NCBI RefSeq assembly: GCF_035918235.1
Contig: NZ_CP109485.1
Coordinates: 7,665,001 to 7,729,000 of the forward strand
Reading direction: 5' to 3'
Length of the DNA stretch: 64,000 nucleotides
Source: Streptomyces sp. NBC_01445
Lineage (GTDB): Bacteria > Actinomycetota > Actinomycetes > Streptomycetales > Streptomycetaceae
Shown here in pieces: positions 55,667-64,000 of the stretch. The notes below the pieces were generated by a model. That model was not told the origin of the DNA, made no database searches, and was given only the letters and a program-made list of their open reading frames with translations. Position 1 is the first letter of the stretch; every line of letters begins with the position of its first letter. Made by a program: the position numbers and the translations under genes.

Positions 55667-56629
55667 TCAGTCCTTGATCTCGGGCGGTGAGATCTGTGAC
55701 TTCTCGATTGCGGACTCGCTCGTGCCCCACTTCTTCAGGATCTTGTCGTACGTCCCGTCGGCGATCAGCTTGTTCACCGCCGCCCGGAACGCAGGCGCCA
55801 GTTTCGTGCCCTTCTTGAAGGCGAAGCCGACGTCGAGGCGGTGGTACTCGTTGAGGAACCTCAGCCCCTCCTGGTGGGCGACGGCGTACCGCAGCCCGTT
55901 GATGGTGCTCATCACCACGTCGGACCTGCCCTGCTGGAGGGACGACCAGATCGCGCTCTGGTCCGCGTACGTCTTCACGCTGTACGCCTTCTTCCCGGCG
56001 TCCGTGCAGAGGTGCTTGTTCTCCTCCAGGGTCGCCTCGAAGGTGGTGCCCGCGCCGGTCGCCACGTTCAGACCGCACAGCTGCCTGAGGTCCGTGACCT
56101 TCTTCAGGCCGCTGTCCTCGCGCACGGCGAAGCCCTGGCCGTCATTGATGTACGTGACGAAGTCGATCGTCCTGCGCCGCTCGTCCGTGACGCCGAAGTT
56201 GCCTGTGCCCAGGTCGTACTTGCCGCTGCCGAGCGCGGGAAGGATCGCCTCGAAACCGGCGGCCTCCCGCTTCAGCTTCAGCCCGAGGACCTTGGCGACG
56301 GCGTCGGCGAAGTCGATGTCCTGGCCGGCGGCGGTCCTGCCGTCCTCCAGGTAGAAGGCGCCGGGCGGGGTGCCGCCGATGGAGGCACCGACGGTCAGCT
56401 TGCCGCTCGCCCGGACACCGGCGGGCAGCAGCTTCGCCGCCGCCTCGTCCTTCCTGACGTTCTTCACCACGTCGGTCGTGGGGATCCTGTCGCTCCTGCC
56501 CGCAGGTGCGGCGCCGCCGGCGGAGGCCCCGGGGTCGCCGGAGCCGCAGCCGGTCAACGCCAGGGTGGCCGCGGTGATCAGCGCGAACGCGGCCGGAATT
56601 CGCTGACGAGTCATCAAAATCGTACGCAT
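55667..56629 (-). CDS. type-3 amino-acid-type solute-binding lipoprotein (320 aa)
   Basis: The periplasmic-type receptor of a polar amino acid ABC importer, membrane-anchored. The signal peptide ends in LALTGCGSG with lipidated Cys28. The binding domain (about 75-315) contains KLTVGASIGGTPPGAFYLEDGRTAAGQDIDFADAVAKVLG and YDLGTGNFGVTDERRRTIDFVTY, family-3 landmarks. Start ATG 56629 (ATG 56614 is an alternative). It is divergent from the permease operon, 482 bases away, and may serve the same transporter alongside the second receptor at 61512. Confidence 0.9.
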   Translation of the reverse strand: MRTILMTRQRIPAAFALITAATLALTGCGSGDPGASAGGAAPAGRSDRIPTTDVVKNVRKDEAAAKLLPAGVRASGKLTVGASIGGTPPGAFYLEDGRTAAGQDIDFADAVAKVLGLKLKREAAGFEAILPALGSGKYDLGTGNFGVTDERRRTIDFVTYINDGQGFAVREDSGLKKVTDLRQLCGLNVATGAGTTFEATLEENKHLCTDAGKKAYSVKTYADQSAIWSSLQQGRSDVVMSTINGLRYAVAHQEGLRFLNEYHRLDVGFAFKKGTKLAPAFRAAVNKLIADGTYDKILKKWGTSESAIEKSQISPPEIKD

Positions 56630-57111
56630 GGCGTGGAGTTCTGCCCTTCGAAGACAACAAGCACGCAGGGGTGACGAGAGAAGGAGGGGAGGGGTACGCG
56701 AGGACGCGTGGGTGTGTGAAGGCGCGGACGAGTGCGCGCACTTGGGCGCACCGGGAAACGCAGAAAACGCAGAAACGCTCAGAACGCGGCGAGCGTCAGG
56801 AAGCGTGGAGAAGAGAGAAACAGACGCGCAGCGGGCGTCAGAAGGGCATCAACAGGACGCCGACCACACTCGACCGAAGTCGATGTGGGAGCGCGTGACC
56901 AGCCACTGCTGCGGATGCATGGGCCAAGTGGAACAGGCATCCGTTTCCGCGTCAACTCACTTGAGACGTACAGCTCACACTCTGGACAGCCTTGACAGCG
57001 AGCGGAGCGAGCCCCGTACTCTCGGTGAGGGACCGCTGCTGAGGGGCTCGGTCCGCATGTTCCGTGTGAAGGCAAGACCGTGCTGGATTCCAGTGCCCAC
57101 GGAGCCTTCGC
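56630..57111. other. 482-bp divergent intergenic region of the transport cluster
   Basis: No gene is seen. It holds the promoters of the divergent receptor and permease operons. The part 56757-56830 is purine-rich with repeated ACGCAGAAA units; 56986-57060 carries the rightward promoter candidate. No recognisable Cys- or S-box-type riboswitch was found. Confidence 0.6.
56992..57022 (+). promoter_or_regulatory. candidate promoter of the permease-monooxygenase operon
   Basis: TTGACA (56992-56997) and TACTCT (57017-57022) with a 19-base spacer; initiation would fall near 57030, leaving an 80-base leader to ATG 57112, which has GGAG 7 bases upstream (57101-57104). Confidence 0.5.
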
Positions 57112-57978
57112 ATGTCCTCGAACACACTCGCAAAGACCGCGCCTCCCGCGGCCGGACCGCCCGCCGGTGCCGGTGAGGCACAGCCCCGCATCGTCCGCCG
57201 GCCCCGCACCGGCCAGTGGCTCGCCGCCGCCGTCGTCCTCGTACTCCTCGCGCTCGCCGTCAACTCGGTGATCCGCAACGACGCCTTCCAATGGGACGTC
57301 GTCGCGGACTACTTCACATCGGCGTCCGTCCTGCGCGGACTCGGACTCACCCTCTGGCTGACCGCCCTCGTCATGGCGCTCGGCTTCGCCCTCGGCACCC
57401 TGCTCGCCGTCATGCGCCTGTCCGCCAACCCCGTGCTGCGCACGGTCAGTTGGGGCTACGTCTGGCTGTTCAGGTCGATGCCGATCCTGGTGCAGCTGCT
57501 GTTCTGGTTCAACATCGGCGCGCTGTACCCGCACATCCTCGGCATCAGGACCGTCGACCTGTTCGGGCCCGTCACCGTCGCCATCATCGGGCTCACGCTG
57601 CACGAGGCCGCGTACGCCGCGGAGGTCGTGCGCGGCGGGATCCTCTCCGTCGACCGCGGGCAGATCGAGGCCGCGCAGGCGCTCGGGCTGAGCCGGCTGC
57701 GGCGCTGGCGGCGGATCGTCCTGCCGCAGGCCATGCGCTCCATCGTGCCGCCGGCCGGGAACATGCTGATCGGCACCCTCAAGGGCACCTCCATCGTCAG
57801 CGTCATCGCCGTCCAGGACCTGCTCTACTCGGTGCAGCTCGTCTACCACCGCACCTACCAGGTCATCCCGATGCTCCTGGTCGCCACCATCTGGTACGTC
57901 GTGGTCACCTCGCTCCTCAGCGCCGGCCAGTTCTACGTCGAGCGGCACTACGCGCGCGGTTCGGAGCGCACCCGATGA
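57112..57978 (+). CDS. amino-acid-type ABC transporter permease 1 (288 aa)
   Basis: A HisMQ-family permease. Residues 1-35 are a polar cytosolic stretch. RGLGLTLWLTALVMALGFALG starts the core; the EAA loop [29 protein letters not shown] contacts the ATPase; [17 protein letters not shown] and TLHEAAYAAEVVRGGILS are family blocks. The stop overlaps the next gene's start (ATGA). It is about half identical by eye to permease 2 at 59779, with which it probably forms a heterodimer. Confidence 0.93.
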   Translation: MSSNTLAKTAPPAAGPPAGAGEAQPRIVRRPRTGQWLAAAVVLVLLALAVNSVIRNDAFQWDVVADYFTSASVLRGLGLTLWLTALVMALGFALGTLLAVMRLSANPVLRTVSWGYVWLFRSMPILVQLLFWFNIGALYPHILGIRTVDLFGPVTVAIIGLTLHEAAYAAEVVRGGILSVDRGQIEAAQALGLSRLRRWRRIVLPQAMRSIVPPAGNMLIGTLKGTSIVSVIAVQDLLYSVQLVYHRTYQVIPMLLVATIWYVVVTSLLSAGQFYVERHYARGSERTR

Positions 57979-59732
57979 GACCCTCACTCGTGATCGTGGG
58001 AGCCGGTCCGCGGGGGACCGGCATCCTGGAGCGGATCGCCGCGAACGCACCCGACTACGCCGGCCTCGAACTCGACATCCATCTCGTCGACCCGTTCCCG
58101 CCGGGCGGCGGACGGGTCTGGCGGCAGGCGCAGTCCCCGCTGCTCTGGATGAACTCGCAGTCCCAGGACGTCACGATGTTCACCGACGACACGGTCGAGC
58201 TCGACGGTCCGGTACTCCCCGGGCCCGCCCTGCACGAGTGGGCGGACCTCGACGGCCGCGCCTTCGCCGACCGGCAGCTCCAGGGCGCCTATCTGCGCTG
58301 GGTGTACGAGCAGTCCGTGGCCGCGCTCCCGCCGGGCGTCGCCGTCCGCCACCACCCGCGCCGCGCCCTGCGTGTCAGCGGACCCCGCGAGGGCCGCCAG
58401 CAGGTGTGGCTCGAGGGGCGCGCCCGCCCCCTCCTCGCCGACACCGTCATCCTCGCCCAGGGCCATCTGGACGCCGAACTCGACGAAGAGCAGCTGGAGT
58501 TGAGCGCGTACGCTCACGAACACGGACTCGTCCATCTGCCGCCCGACTTCACCGCGGACAGCGATCTGTCCGCGCTCGCTCCCGGCGAGGACGTCCTCGT
58601 CCGCGGCTTCGGCCTGGCCTTCGTCGACCTGATGGTGCTCCTGACCGAGGGCCGCGGCGGACGGTACGAAGGGGACACGTACCTCCCCTCGGGGCGTGAG
58701 CCCGTCCTGCACGTCGGCTCCCGGCGCGGCATCCCTTACCACTCCAAGATCGGCTACGACTGGACCGGCGAGCGCCCGCCGCTGCCCCGCTTCCTCGGCC
58801 CCGCCGAGATCGACGAACTCCTCGCCCGCCCCGACGGCTACGACTTCCGGCGCGACGTGTGGCCCCTCATCGACAAGGAGCTGGGCTTCGCCCACTACCA
58901 CCGCCTGTTCACCGCCCACCCCGAGCGCACCCGCGTCGCCTGGGCCGACTTCGAGGAGAAGTACGCGGCAGCCGAACCGCTGAGCGCCGAACTCCAGGCC
59001 CTCGTGGCCTCCGCCGTGCCCGACCCGGCGGACCGCCTCGACCTCACGGCTCTCGACCACCCGCTGGACGGCGTACGCCACACCTCGTACGAGGAACTCC
59101 AGGACGGGCTGCGCGGCTACATCACCGCGGACCTCGAACGCCGCCACGACCCCGCGCACAGCCCCGACCTCGCCGTGTTCCTCGGTCTGCTCTCCGTGTA
59201 CGGGCAGGTCGTGCGGCTGGGCGACATCGGGTCCTGGTGGCACGGCTTCTTCAGCTATCTCGCCTCCGGGCCGCCGGGGCCGCGACTTCGGCAGCTGCTC
59301 GCGCTCTCCCGGGCAGGCGTCGTGAAGTTCATCGGCGCGGACATGCGGGTCACCGCGGAGGACGGCGTCTTCCGCGCGACGAGTGCCACTGTCCCCGGCT
59401 CCGTCGTCGAGGCCCGCGCCCTCGTCGAGGCCCGCCTGCCGCACCCCACTCTCGCCCGCACCCGCGACCAGCTCCTGCGTGAGCTGTACGAGGACGGGGC
59501 GCGGGCGACCCCGGCCGGGCTCCTCGCGGTCGACCCCGAGGACGGGCGCGTCCTGCACCGCGACGGCACGGCGCACCCGCGCCGCTTCGCGCTCGGCCCG
59601 CACACGAACGCGCGCGGCGCCGGAGCGTTCACGCGGCCGCGTACGAACAGCCCCTCGTTCCGGCAGAACGACGCCACCGCACGCGCGGTCCTGGCGTTCC
59701 TGCGCGACCTCTCCTGTCGCGCCGCAGCCTGA
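57975..59732 (+). CDS. FAD/NAD(P)-binding protein (585 aa)
   Basis: A large flavoprotein of the FAD-NAD(P)-binding (PF13454) type. The N-terminal LVIVGAGPRGTGILERIA contains the dinucleotide motif GAGPRG (9-14); VHLV-type DPFPPGGGRVWR and LLWMNSQSQDVTMFTDD follow. VLVRGFGLAFVDLMVLLTEGRGG is a second nucleotide-binding loop. Homologues accompany amino-acid transporters and LLM oxidases; no reaction is established. It may supply reduced flavin or hydroxylate an amino-acid-like substrate. Coupled to permease 1 by a 4-base overlap. Confidence 0.85.
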   Translation: MRPSLVIVGAGPRGTGILERIAANAPDYAGLELDIHLVDPFPPGGGRVWRQAQSPLLWMNSQSQDVTMFTDDTVELDGPVLPGPALHEWADLDGRAFADRQLQGAYLRWVYEQSVAALPPGVAVRHHPRRALRVSGPREGRQQVWLEGRARPLLADTVILAQGHLDAELDEEQLELSAYAHEHGLVHLPPDFTADSDLSALAPGEDVLVRGFGLAFVDLMVLLTEGRGGRYEGDTYLPSGREPVLHVGSRRGIPYHSKIGYDWTGERPPLPRFLGPAEIDELLARPDGYDFRRDVWPLIDKELGFAHYHRLFTAHPERTRVAWADFEEKYAAAEPLSAELQALVASAVPDPADRLDLTALDHPLDGVRHTSYEELQDGLRGYITADLERRHDPAHSPDLAVFLGLLSVYGQVVRLGDIGSWWHGFFSYLASGPPGPRLRQLLALSRAGVVKFIGADMRVTAEDGVFRATSATVPGSVVEARALVEARLPHPTLARTRDQLLRELYEDGARATPAGLLAVDPEDGRVLHRDGTAHPRRFALGPHTNARGAGAFTRPRTNSPSFRQNDATARAVLAFLRDLSCRAAA

Positions 59733-59778
59733 GCCCCGGCCCTCGCCCCGTACCTTTCCGTCCTCTTGAGGAACCCCC

Positions 59779-60675
59779 ATGTCCCTGACCAGTGATCCAC
59801 CCATCGACAGAACGACATCAGCCACGACAGCCGGCGGCGCCGTCGACTACGGCGCGCTGAAGGTGGTGCCCGTCCGCCACCCCTGGCGCTGGGCCGCCAT
59901 CGTCGCGACCGCCGTGCTGCTCGCCCAGTTCGCGCACGGATTCATCACCAACACCGGTTGGGAATGGGGGGTGTTCGCCGACTACTTCACCGCCGACGTG
60001 ATCCTCAAGGCGGTGTGGACCACCCTTCAGCTGACGTTCTACGGAACGGCCCTCGGGTTCGCGCTCGGCATCGTCCTGGCCTTCATGCGCCTGTCGGCCA
60101 GCCGGTTCCTCCAGGCCGTCGCCTTCGGCTACATCTGGGCGTTCCGCTCGATCCCGCTGATCGTGCAACTGCTCTTCTGGTTCAACCTGGCCTATCTGTA
60201 CAAGGAGTTGCAGTTCGGGATCCCCTTCGGGCCCGGCTTCCTCTCCTTCGACACGATGGGCCTGGTCGGCGCGATGAGCGCGGCCGTCCTCGGGCTCGCG
60301 CTGCACCAGGCCGCGTACGCCGCCGAGATCGTGCGCGGTGGCGTACTGGCCGTCGACGGCGGCCAGTTGGAGGCCGCGGCCGCGCTCGGCATCCCCCGGC
60401 TGCGGCAGATCCGCCGCATCGTCCTGCCGCAGGCCATGCGCTCGATCCTGCCCAACGCGGCCAACGAGGTGATCTCCCTCTTCAAGGGCACCTCGATCGT
60501 CTCCGTCATGGCGATCGGCGAGCTCTTCTACCAGGTCCAGGTCATCTACGGCCGCAACGGGCGCGTGGTGCCGCTCCTGATGGTCGCCACCGTCTGGTAC
60601 GTGCTCCTGACCAGCGCGCTCTCCGTCCTCCAGCACTACGTAGAACGACACTTCTCGAAGGGAACCACCCGATGA
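59779..60675 (+). CDS. amino-acid-type ABC transporter permease 2 (298 aa)
   Basis: The second HisMQ-family permease. The core blocks match permease 1: [93 protein letters not shown]. Start ATG 59779 after AGGAAC-type leader; its stop overlaps the ATPase gene start (ATGA). The unusual position of a 1.8-kb oxidoreductase gene between the two permease genes is noted separately. Confidence 0.93.
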   Translation: MSLTSDPPIDRTTSATTAGGAVDYGALKVVPVRHPWRWAAIVATAVLLAQFAHGFITNTGWEWGVFADYFTADVILKAVWTTLQLTFYGTALGFALGIVLAFMRLSASRFLQAVAFGYIWAFRSIPLIVQLLFWFNLAYLYKELQFGIPFGPGFLSFDTMGLVGAMSAAVLGLALHQAAYAAEIVRGGVLAVDGGQLEAAAALGIPRLRQIRRIVLPQAMRSILPNAANEVISLFKGTSIVSVMAIGELFYQVQVIYGRNGRVVPLLMVATVWYVLLTSALSVLQHYVERHFSKGTTR

Positions 60676-61451
60676 GCGACGCGGGCACCGACCGGACCAT
60701 GGTCGACATCAAGGCCGTCCACAAGAGCTTCGGCACGCTGGAGGTGCTGCGCGGCATCGACCTGGAGGTGCGGACCGGCGAGGTCACCGTCGTCCTCGGT
60801 CCGTCGGGCTCGGGCAAGTCCACGCTGCTGCGCACCATCAACCACCTGGAGAAGGTCGACAGCGGCTGGATCAGCGTCGACGGCTCCCTCGTCGGCTACC
60901 GCCGTTCCGGCGACAAGCTGTACGAGCTGCGCGAGCGCGAGGTGCTCAAGCAGCGCACCCAGATCGGCTTCGTCTTCCAGAACTTCAACCTGTTCCCGCA
61001 CCTCACGGTCCTGGAGAACATCGCAGAGGCCCCGGTCTCCGCCCTCAAGCGCCCCCGCAAGGACGCGCTCGACAGCGCGCGCAGGCTGCTCGACCGCGTC
61101 GGGCTCGCCGACAAGGCCGACGCCTATCCGAAGCAGCTCTCCGGCGGGCAGCAGCAGCGCGTCGCCATCGCCCGCGCGCTGGCCCTCGAACCGAAGCTGC
61201 TGCTCTTCGACGAGCCGACGTCCGCGCTCGACCCGGAGCTCGTCGGCGAGGTCCTCGACGTCATCAAGGACCTGGCGCTCCAGGGCACCACGATGATCGT
61301 CGTCACGCATGAGATCGGCTTCGCCCGCGAGGTCGCCGACACCGTCGTCTTCATGGACGAGGGCCGCATCGTCGAACAGGGCGCCCCCGGCGAGGTACTG
61401 GACGCACCACGCCACGACCGCACGAAGGCGTTCCTCTCCAAGGTCCTCTGA
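60672..61451 (+). CDS. amino-acid-type ABC transporter ATP-binding protein (259 aa)
   Basis: The importer ATPase of GlnQ/HisP type. Walker A is GPSGSGKST (about 42-50), Q-loop [14 protein letters not shown], signature [15 protein letters not shown], Walker [15 protein letters not shown] and H-loop VVTHEIGFA. Full length for the family. Coupled to permease 2 by a 4-base overlap; the second receptor gene follows after 60 bases. Confidence 0.95.
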   Translation: MSDAGTDRTMVDIKAVHKSFGTLEVLRGIDLEVRTGEVTVVLGPSGSGKSTLLRTINHLEKVDSGWISVDGSLVGYRRSGDKLYELREREVLKQRTQIGFVFQNFNLFPHLTVLENIAEAPVSALKRPRKDALDSARRLLDRVGLADKADAYPKQLSGGQQQRVAIARALALEPKLLLFDEPTSALDPELVGEVLDVIKDLALQGTTMIVVTHEIGFAREVADTVVFMDEGRIVEQGAPGEVLDAPRHDRTKAFLSKVL

Positions 61452-61511
61452 CCCTCACTCCCTGTTTCCGTACCCCCTTTCAACTCGCCTTTCATCAACA
61501 GGAGTTCACGC

Positions 61512-62483
61512 ATGCTGTCCCGCCGCACCCTCGCCCTGTCCGTCGCCGCACTCGTGGCCGCGCCCCTGCTCACCGCCTGCGGAGGTGACAGCGATGCCGC
61601 GACCGGCACCGGCAAGGGCGGCTCCGGGAAGGTGGGCGGCATCAACATCGGGCCCGACCAGCACCGCATCCACGCCAAGAAGGTCGACGCGATCGCCGCC
61701 GAGCTGCCGGCCGCGGTGCGCAAGCGCGGCACGCTCAGGCTCGGCGGCAGCGCCGACGCCTCGCCGCCACTCGGCTTCTACGCCACCGACGACAAGACCC
61801 GCATCGGCTCCGAGATCGACATCGCGACCCTCGTCGCCGACACGCTCGGCCTGAAGATCGAGTTCTCCCCGGTGTCCTGGGAGAACCTCTTCGTCGGCCT
61901 CGACAGCGGCAAGTTCGACGCCGTCTTCTCGAACGTCACCGTCACGGAGGAGCGCAAGGAGAAGTACGACTTCGCGACCTACCGGCTCGACAACATCGCG
62001 TTCGAGGCCAAGAAGGGCACGAGCTGGCGGGTCAAGGAGCCCAAGGACGTGGCCGGGAAGAGCATCGCCGTCTCCTCCGGCACCAACCAGGAGAAGATCC
62101 TCGTCGACTGGAGCAGGCAGGACGAGAAGGCGGGCCTGAAGCCGGTCACCATCAAGTACTTCCAGAAGGACACCGACTACTACCTGGCTCTCCAGTCGGG
62201 CCGCATCGACGCCTACCTCGGCCCGAGCCCCAGCGCCGCCTACCACGTGGAGTCCGCGGGCCAGTCGCAGATCATCGGCACGCTCTCCGGCGCCGGGGAC
62301 AAGATCCAGGGCAAGATCGCCGCCACGACGAAGAAGGACAGCGGACTCGTCGACGCGTACGCCGCCGCCCTCGACCACGTGATCAAGGACGGGTCGTACG
62401 GGCGCGTCCTGAAGCGCTGGGGCCTGTCGACCGAGGCGGTCGAGAAGTCGGAGATCAACCCGCCCGGCCTGCCCAAGCCGTAG
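61512..62483 (+). CDS. type-3 solute-binding lipoprotein 2 (323 aa)
   Basis: The operon's own receptor. The signal peptide ends LLTACGGDS with lipidated Cys23. The binding domain shows RGTLRLGGSADASPPLGFYATDDKTRIGSEIDIATLVADTLGLK and FDAVFSNVTVTEERKEKYDF, typical of polar amino acid receptors. The last helix KRWGLSTEAVEKSEINPPG resembles the end of the first receptor, showing common ancestry. Start ATG 61512 with AGGAG about 8 bases upstream. Confidence 0.93.
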   Translation: MLSRRTLALSVAALVAAPLLTACGGDSDAATGTGKGGSGKVGGINIGPDQHRIHAKKVDAIAAELPAAVRKRGTLRLGGSADASPPLGFYATDDKTRIGSEIDIATLVADTLGLKIEFSPVSWENLFVGLDSGKFDAVFSNVTVTEERKEKYDFATYRLDNIAFEAKKGTSWRVKEPKDVAGKSIAVSSGTNQEKILVDWSRQDEKAGLKPVTIKYFQKDTDYYLALQSGRIDAYLGPSPSAAYHVESAGQSQIIGTLSGAGDKIQGKIAATTKKDSGLVDAYAAALDHVIKDGSYGRVLKRWGLSTEAVEKSEINPPGLPKP

Positions 62484-62530
62484 CCCGCCCGCAACTCCCG
62501 CATCCCCCTTCCTCGTCCAAGGACCTGCTC

Positions 62531-63619
62531 ATGACTACGTCAACCGGGCGCGGCCTGCTGCATCTCGCGGCGGCCGTCGACCAGCCCGAGCCCGACAACT
62601 ATGCCGCCGACCCGTACGTCACGCTCACGCGCCTCGCGGAACGCGGCGCCCTGGACTTCGTCACCCTCGGGGACTCCTTCGGCCGGCCCGGGCCCGACGC
62701 GCTCGCCGTGCTGTCCCGGGTCGCCCCGGCCACCGCCCGCATCGGCCTCGTCCCCACCGTCACCACCACGCACACCGAGCCCTTCCATGTGCAGGCCGCC
62801 GTCGCCACCCTCGACTGGGTGAGCCGGGGCCGCGCCGGCTGGCGGCCCGAGGTGTCCGCCACCGAGGCGGAGGCCCGCCTCTTCGGCCGCAGGGCAGCCG
62901 CGCCCGCCGCGGAACTGTGGGGCGAGGCCGGTGAAGTCGCCGACGTCGCAACGCGGTTGTGGGACAGCTGGGAGGACGACGCGGAGATCCGCGACGTGGC
63001 GACCGGACGTTTCATCGACCGGGAGAAGCTGCACTACGTCGACTTCCGGGGCAGCACCTTCTCCGTGCGCGGCCCGTCCATCGTGCCGCGTCCGCCGCAG
63101 GGCCACCCCGTCACGGTCGTCGACACCGCGGAGCAGCACGCGTACGACGTCGCCGCGCGCCACGCCGACGTCGCCCTGGTGAACGCGACGGGCCCGGCGC
63201 GGGCCGCCGCCGTCCGCGCCGGGCTGCGCCGCCGTGCCGCCGAGTACGGCCGTGATCCTGACGGGCTGCGTGTCCTGGCCGCGCTGCGCATCGACCTCGG
63301 CGGCGGGGAGCGCGCGGCCGTGCCCGGCCACGGCGGGGGAGGGCCGCTGCCGAGCGACCTCGGCCCGCTCTACCGGGGCGGCCCGGTCGACCTCGCCGAC
63401 CTCGTCGCCGCCTGGCACCGCGCCGGAGCCGTGGACGGCTTCCACCTCACACCCGTCGAGCCGCGCCGTGACCTGGAGCGGCTCGTCAACGGCACGGTGC
63501 CGCTGCTCCAGCACCGCGGCCTGTTCCGCACGTTCTATCCGGGCAGCACCTTCAGGGAGCACCTGGGGCTCGCCCGGCCCGCCAACCAGTACGCCGCGCT
63601 CGCGGGGGGCCCGTCATGA
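62531..63619 (+). CDS. LLM-class flavin-dependent oxidoreductase (362 aa)
   Basis: A bacterial-luciferase-like TIM-barrel monooxygenase using reduced FMN. LTRLAERGALDFVTLGDSFG, VAPATARIGLVPTVTTTHTEPFHVQAAVATLDWVSRGRAGW and the C-terminal GAVDGFHLTPVEPRRDLERL are family landmarks. The segment GPSIVPRPPQGHP is the flavin-binding SPQGRPV-type loop. It resembles the YtmO/MsuE group of C-S or C-N bond oxidases. The stop overlaps the next monooxygenase gene (ATGA). Confidence 0.9.
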   Translation: MTTSTGRGLLHLAAAVDQPEPDNYAADPYVTLTRLAERGALDFVTLGDSFGRPGPDALAVLSRVAPATARIGLVPTVTTTHTEPFHVQAAVATLDWVSRGRAGWRPEVSATEAEARLFGRRAAAPAAELWGEAGEVADVATRLWDSWEDDAEIRDVATGRFIDREKLHYVDFRGSTFSVRGPSIVPRPPQGHPVTVVDTAEQHAYDVAARHADVALVNATGPARAAAVRAGLRRRAAEYGRDPDGLRVLAALRIDLGGGERAAVPGHGGGGPLPSDLGPLYRGGPVDLADLVAAWHRAGAVDGFHLTPVEPRRDLERLVNGTVPLLQHRGLFRTFYPGSTFREHLGLARPANQYAALAGGPS

Positions 63620-64000
63620 CCTCAACTGTCAGGCCACGTAAGCACGTTCATCTCGCCGCGCACTTTCCGGGAGTCAACAACACCACCGTCTGGACCGATC
63701 CGCGCTCCCGCTCGCAGATCGACTTCGCGTCGTTCGAGCACCTCGCCCGCACCGCCGAGCGCGGCCTGTTCGACTTCTTCTTCCTCGCGGAGGGGCTGCG
63801 GCTGCGCGAGCACAAGGGGCGCGTCCACGATCTCGATGTCGTCGGGCGGCCGGAGTCCGTCACCGTCCTGAACGCCCTCGCGGCCGTCACCGAGCGCCTG
63901 GGCCTTGCCGCGACGGTCAACGCGACGTTCAACGAGCCCTACGAGACCGCCCGCAGGTTCGCCACGCTCGACCACCTCAGCGGGGGCCGCGCCGCCTGGA
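63616..64000 (+). CDS. NtaA/SnaA/DszA-type LLM monooxygenase, N-terminal part (runs off window)
   Basis: The first 128 residues are visible: KHVHLAAHFPGVNNTTVWTDP, SFEHLARTAERGLFDFFFLAEGLRLR, VTVLNALAAVTERLGLAATVNATFNEPYETARRFATLDHLSGGRAAW, the conserved N terminus of two-component NtaA/SnaA/DszA monooxygenases (about 440 residues complete). Homologue YtnJ of Bacillus oxidises S-substituted N-acetylcysteines. ATG 63616 overlaps the preceding stop. The reading frame is open to the end of the window. Confidence 0.9.
   Translation, partial: MTSTVRPRKHVHLAAHFPGVNNTTVWTDPRSRSQIDFASFEHLARTAERGLFDFFFLAEGLRLREHKGRVHDLDVVGRPESVTVLNALAAVTERLGLAATVNATFNEPYETARRFATLDHLSGGRAAW

Overview
The window is a high-GC actinobacterial chromosome segment, almost certainly from a Streptomyces. 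The evidence is a strong G/C bias at third codon positions, frequent GTG and TTG starts, typical Streptomyces 23S and 5S rRNA sequence, and a conserved actinobacterial core-gene order: tlyA, nadK, recN, pyrG, Nudix, ald, parA, scpA, scpB, rluB, tyrA, cmk, plsC-like, der. Mycobacteria carry much the same core order. No CRISPR array, IS element, prophage, attachment site or tRNA was recognised.

Layout. 1-1750: the 3' part of a 23S rRNA gene, the 5S gene and a strong terminator. 1815-9573: an RGG/RDDR-repeat protein with a helical-repeat domain, a DUF1015 protein, a HAD-IIA phosphatase, and a three-gene FecCD-type iron(III)-chelate importer behind an iron box. 9557-17383: an SCP2-type protein, tlyA, nadK, an FtsX-like permease without an ATPase gene, recN, a divergent WecA/MraY-superfamily membrane protein and a GT4 glycosyltransferase. 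17414-21018: a PucR-type regulator and a GH15 glucanase/trehalase. 21475-32425: pyrG, an ADP-ribose-type Nudix hydrolase, a STAND-like ATPase with a degenerate P-loop, ald, parA, a ribbon-helix-helix-like protein, scpA, scpB and rluB, covering CTP synthesis, segregation/condensin and rRNA modification.

32474-35754 is the most distinctive accessory block. An NrtR-like Nudix-winged-helix regulator sits behind a promoter buried in a very long perfect palindrome. It is followed by an ADP-ribosylglycohydrolase and two RlaP-type (MNT-fold) nucleotidyltransferases, the second convergent with the first. I infer an NAD/ADP-ribose-linked, possibly RNA-repair or stress-response module.

35935-40943: a YidB-like protein, aroH and tyrA (tyrosine/phenylalanine branch), cmk, an acyltransferase and der. 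40952-53486: small lineage proteins, an Rpf-LysM muralytic enzyme, a glycosyltransferase pair, a WYL regulator, a solitary cytochrome oxidase subunit I whose 3' end overlaps the WYL gene, an I78-type inhibitor, a PAP2 phosphatase, a PIG-V-like mannosyltransferase and a 14-TM MFS exporter with a palindromic site upstream. 53543-55623: a sepF paralogue divergent from a DUF5685 protein with a Cys-rich tail.

55667-64000: an uptake-and-oxidation cluster. A type-3 solute-binding lipoprotein is divergent from an operon of permease, FAD/NAD(P)-binding protein, permease, ATPase, second binding lipoprotein and two flavin-dependent LLM monooxygenases, the last cut by the window end. Its content recalls the Bacillus tcyJKLMN-ytmO-ytnJ sulfur-salvage cluster. 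I infer import and oxidative breakdown of an amino-acid-like, possibly S-substituted, compound.
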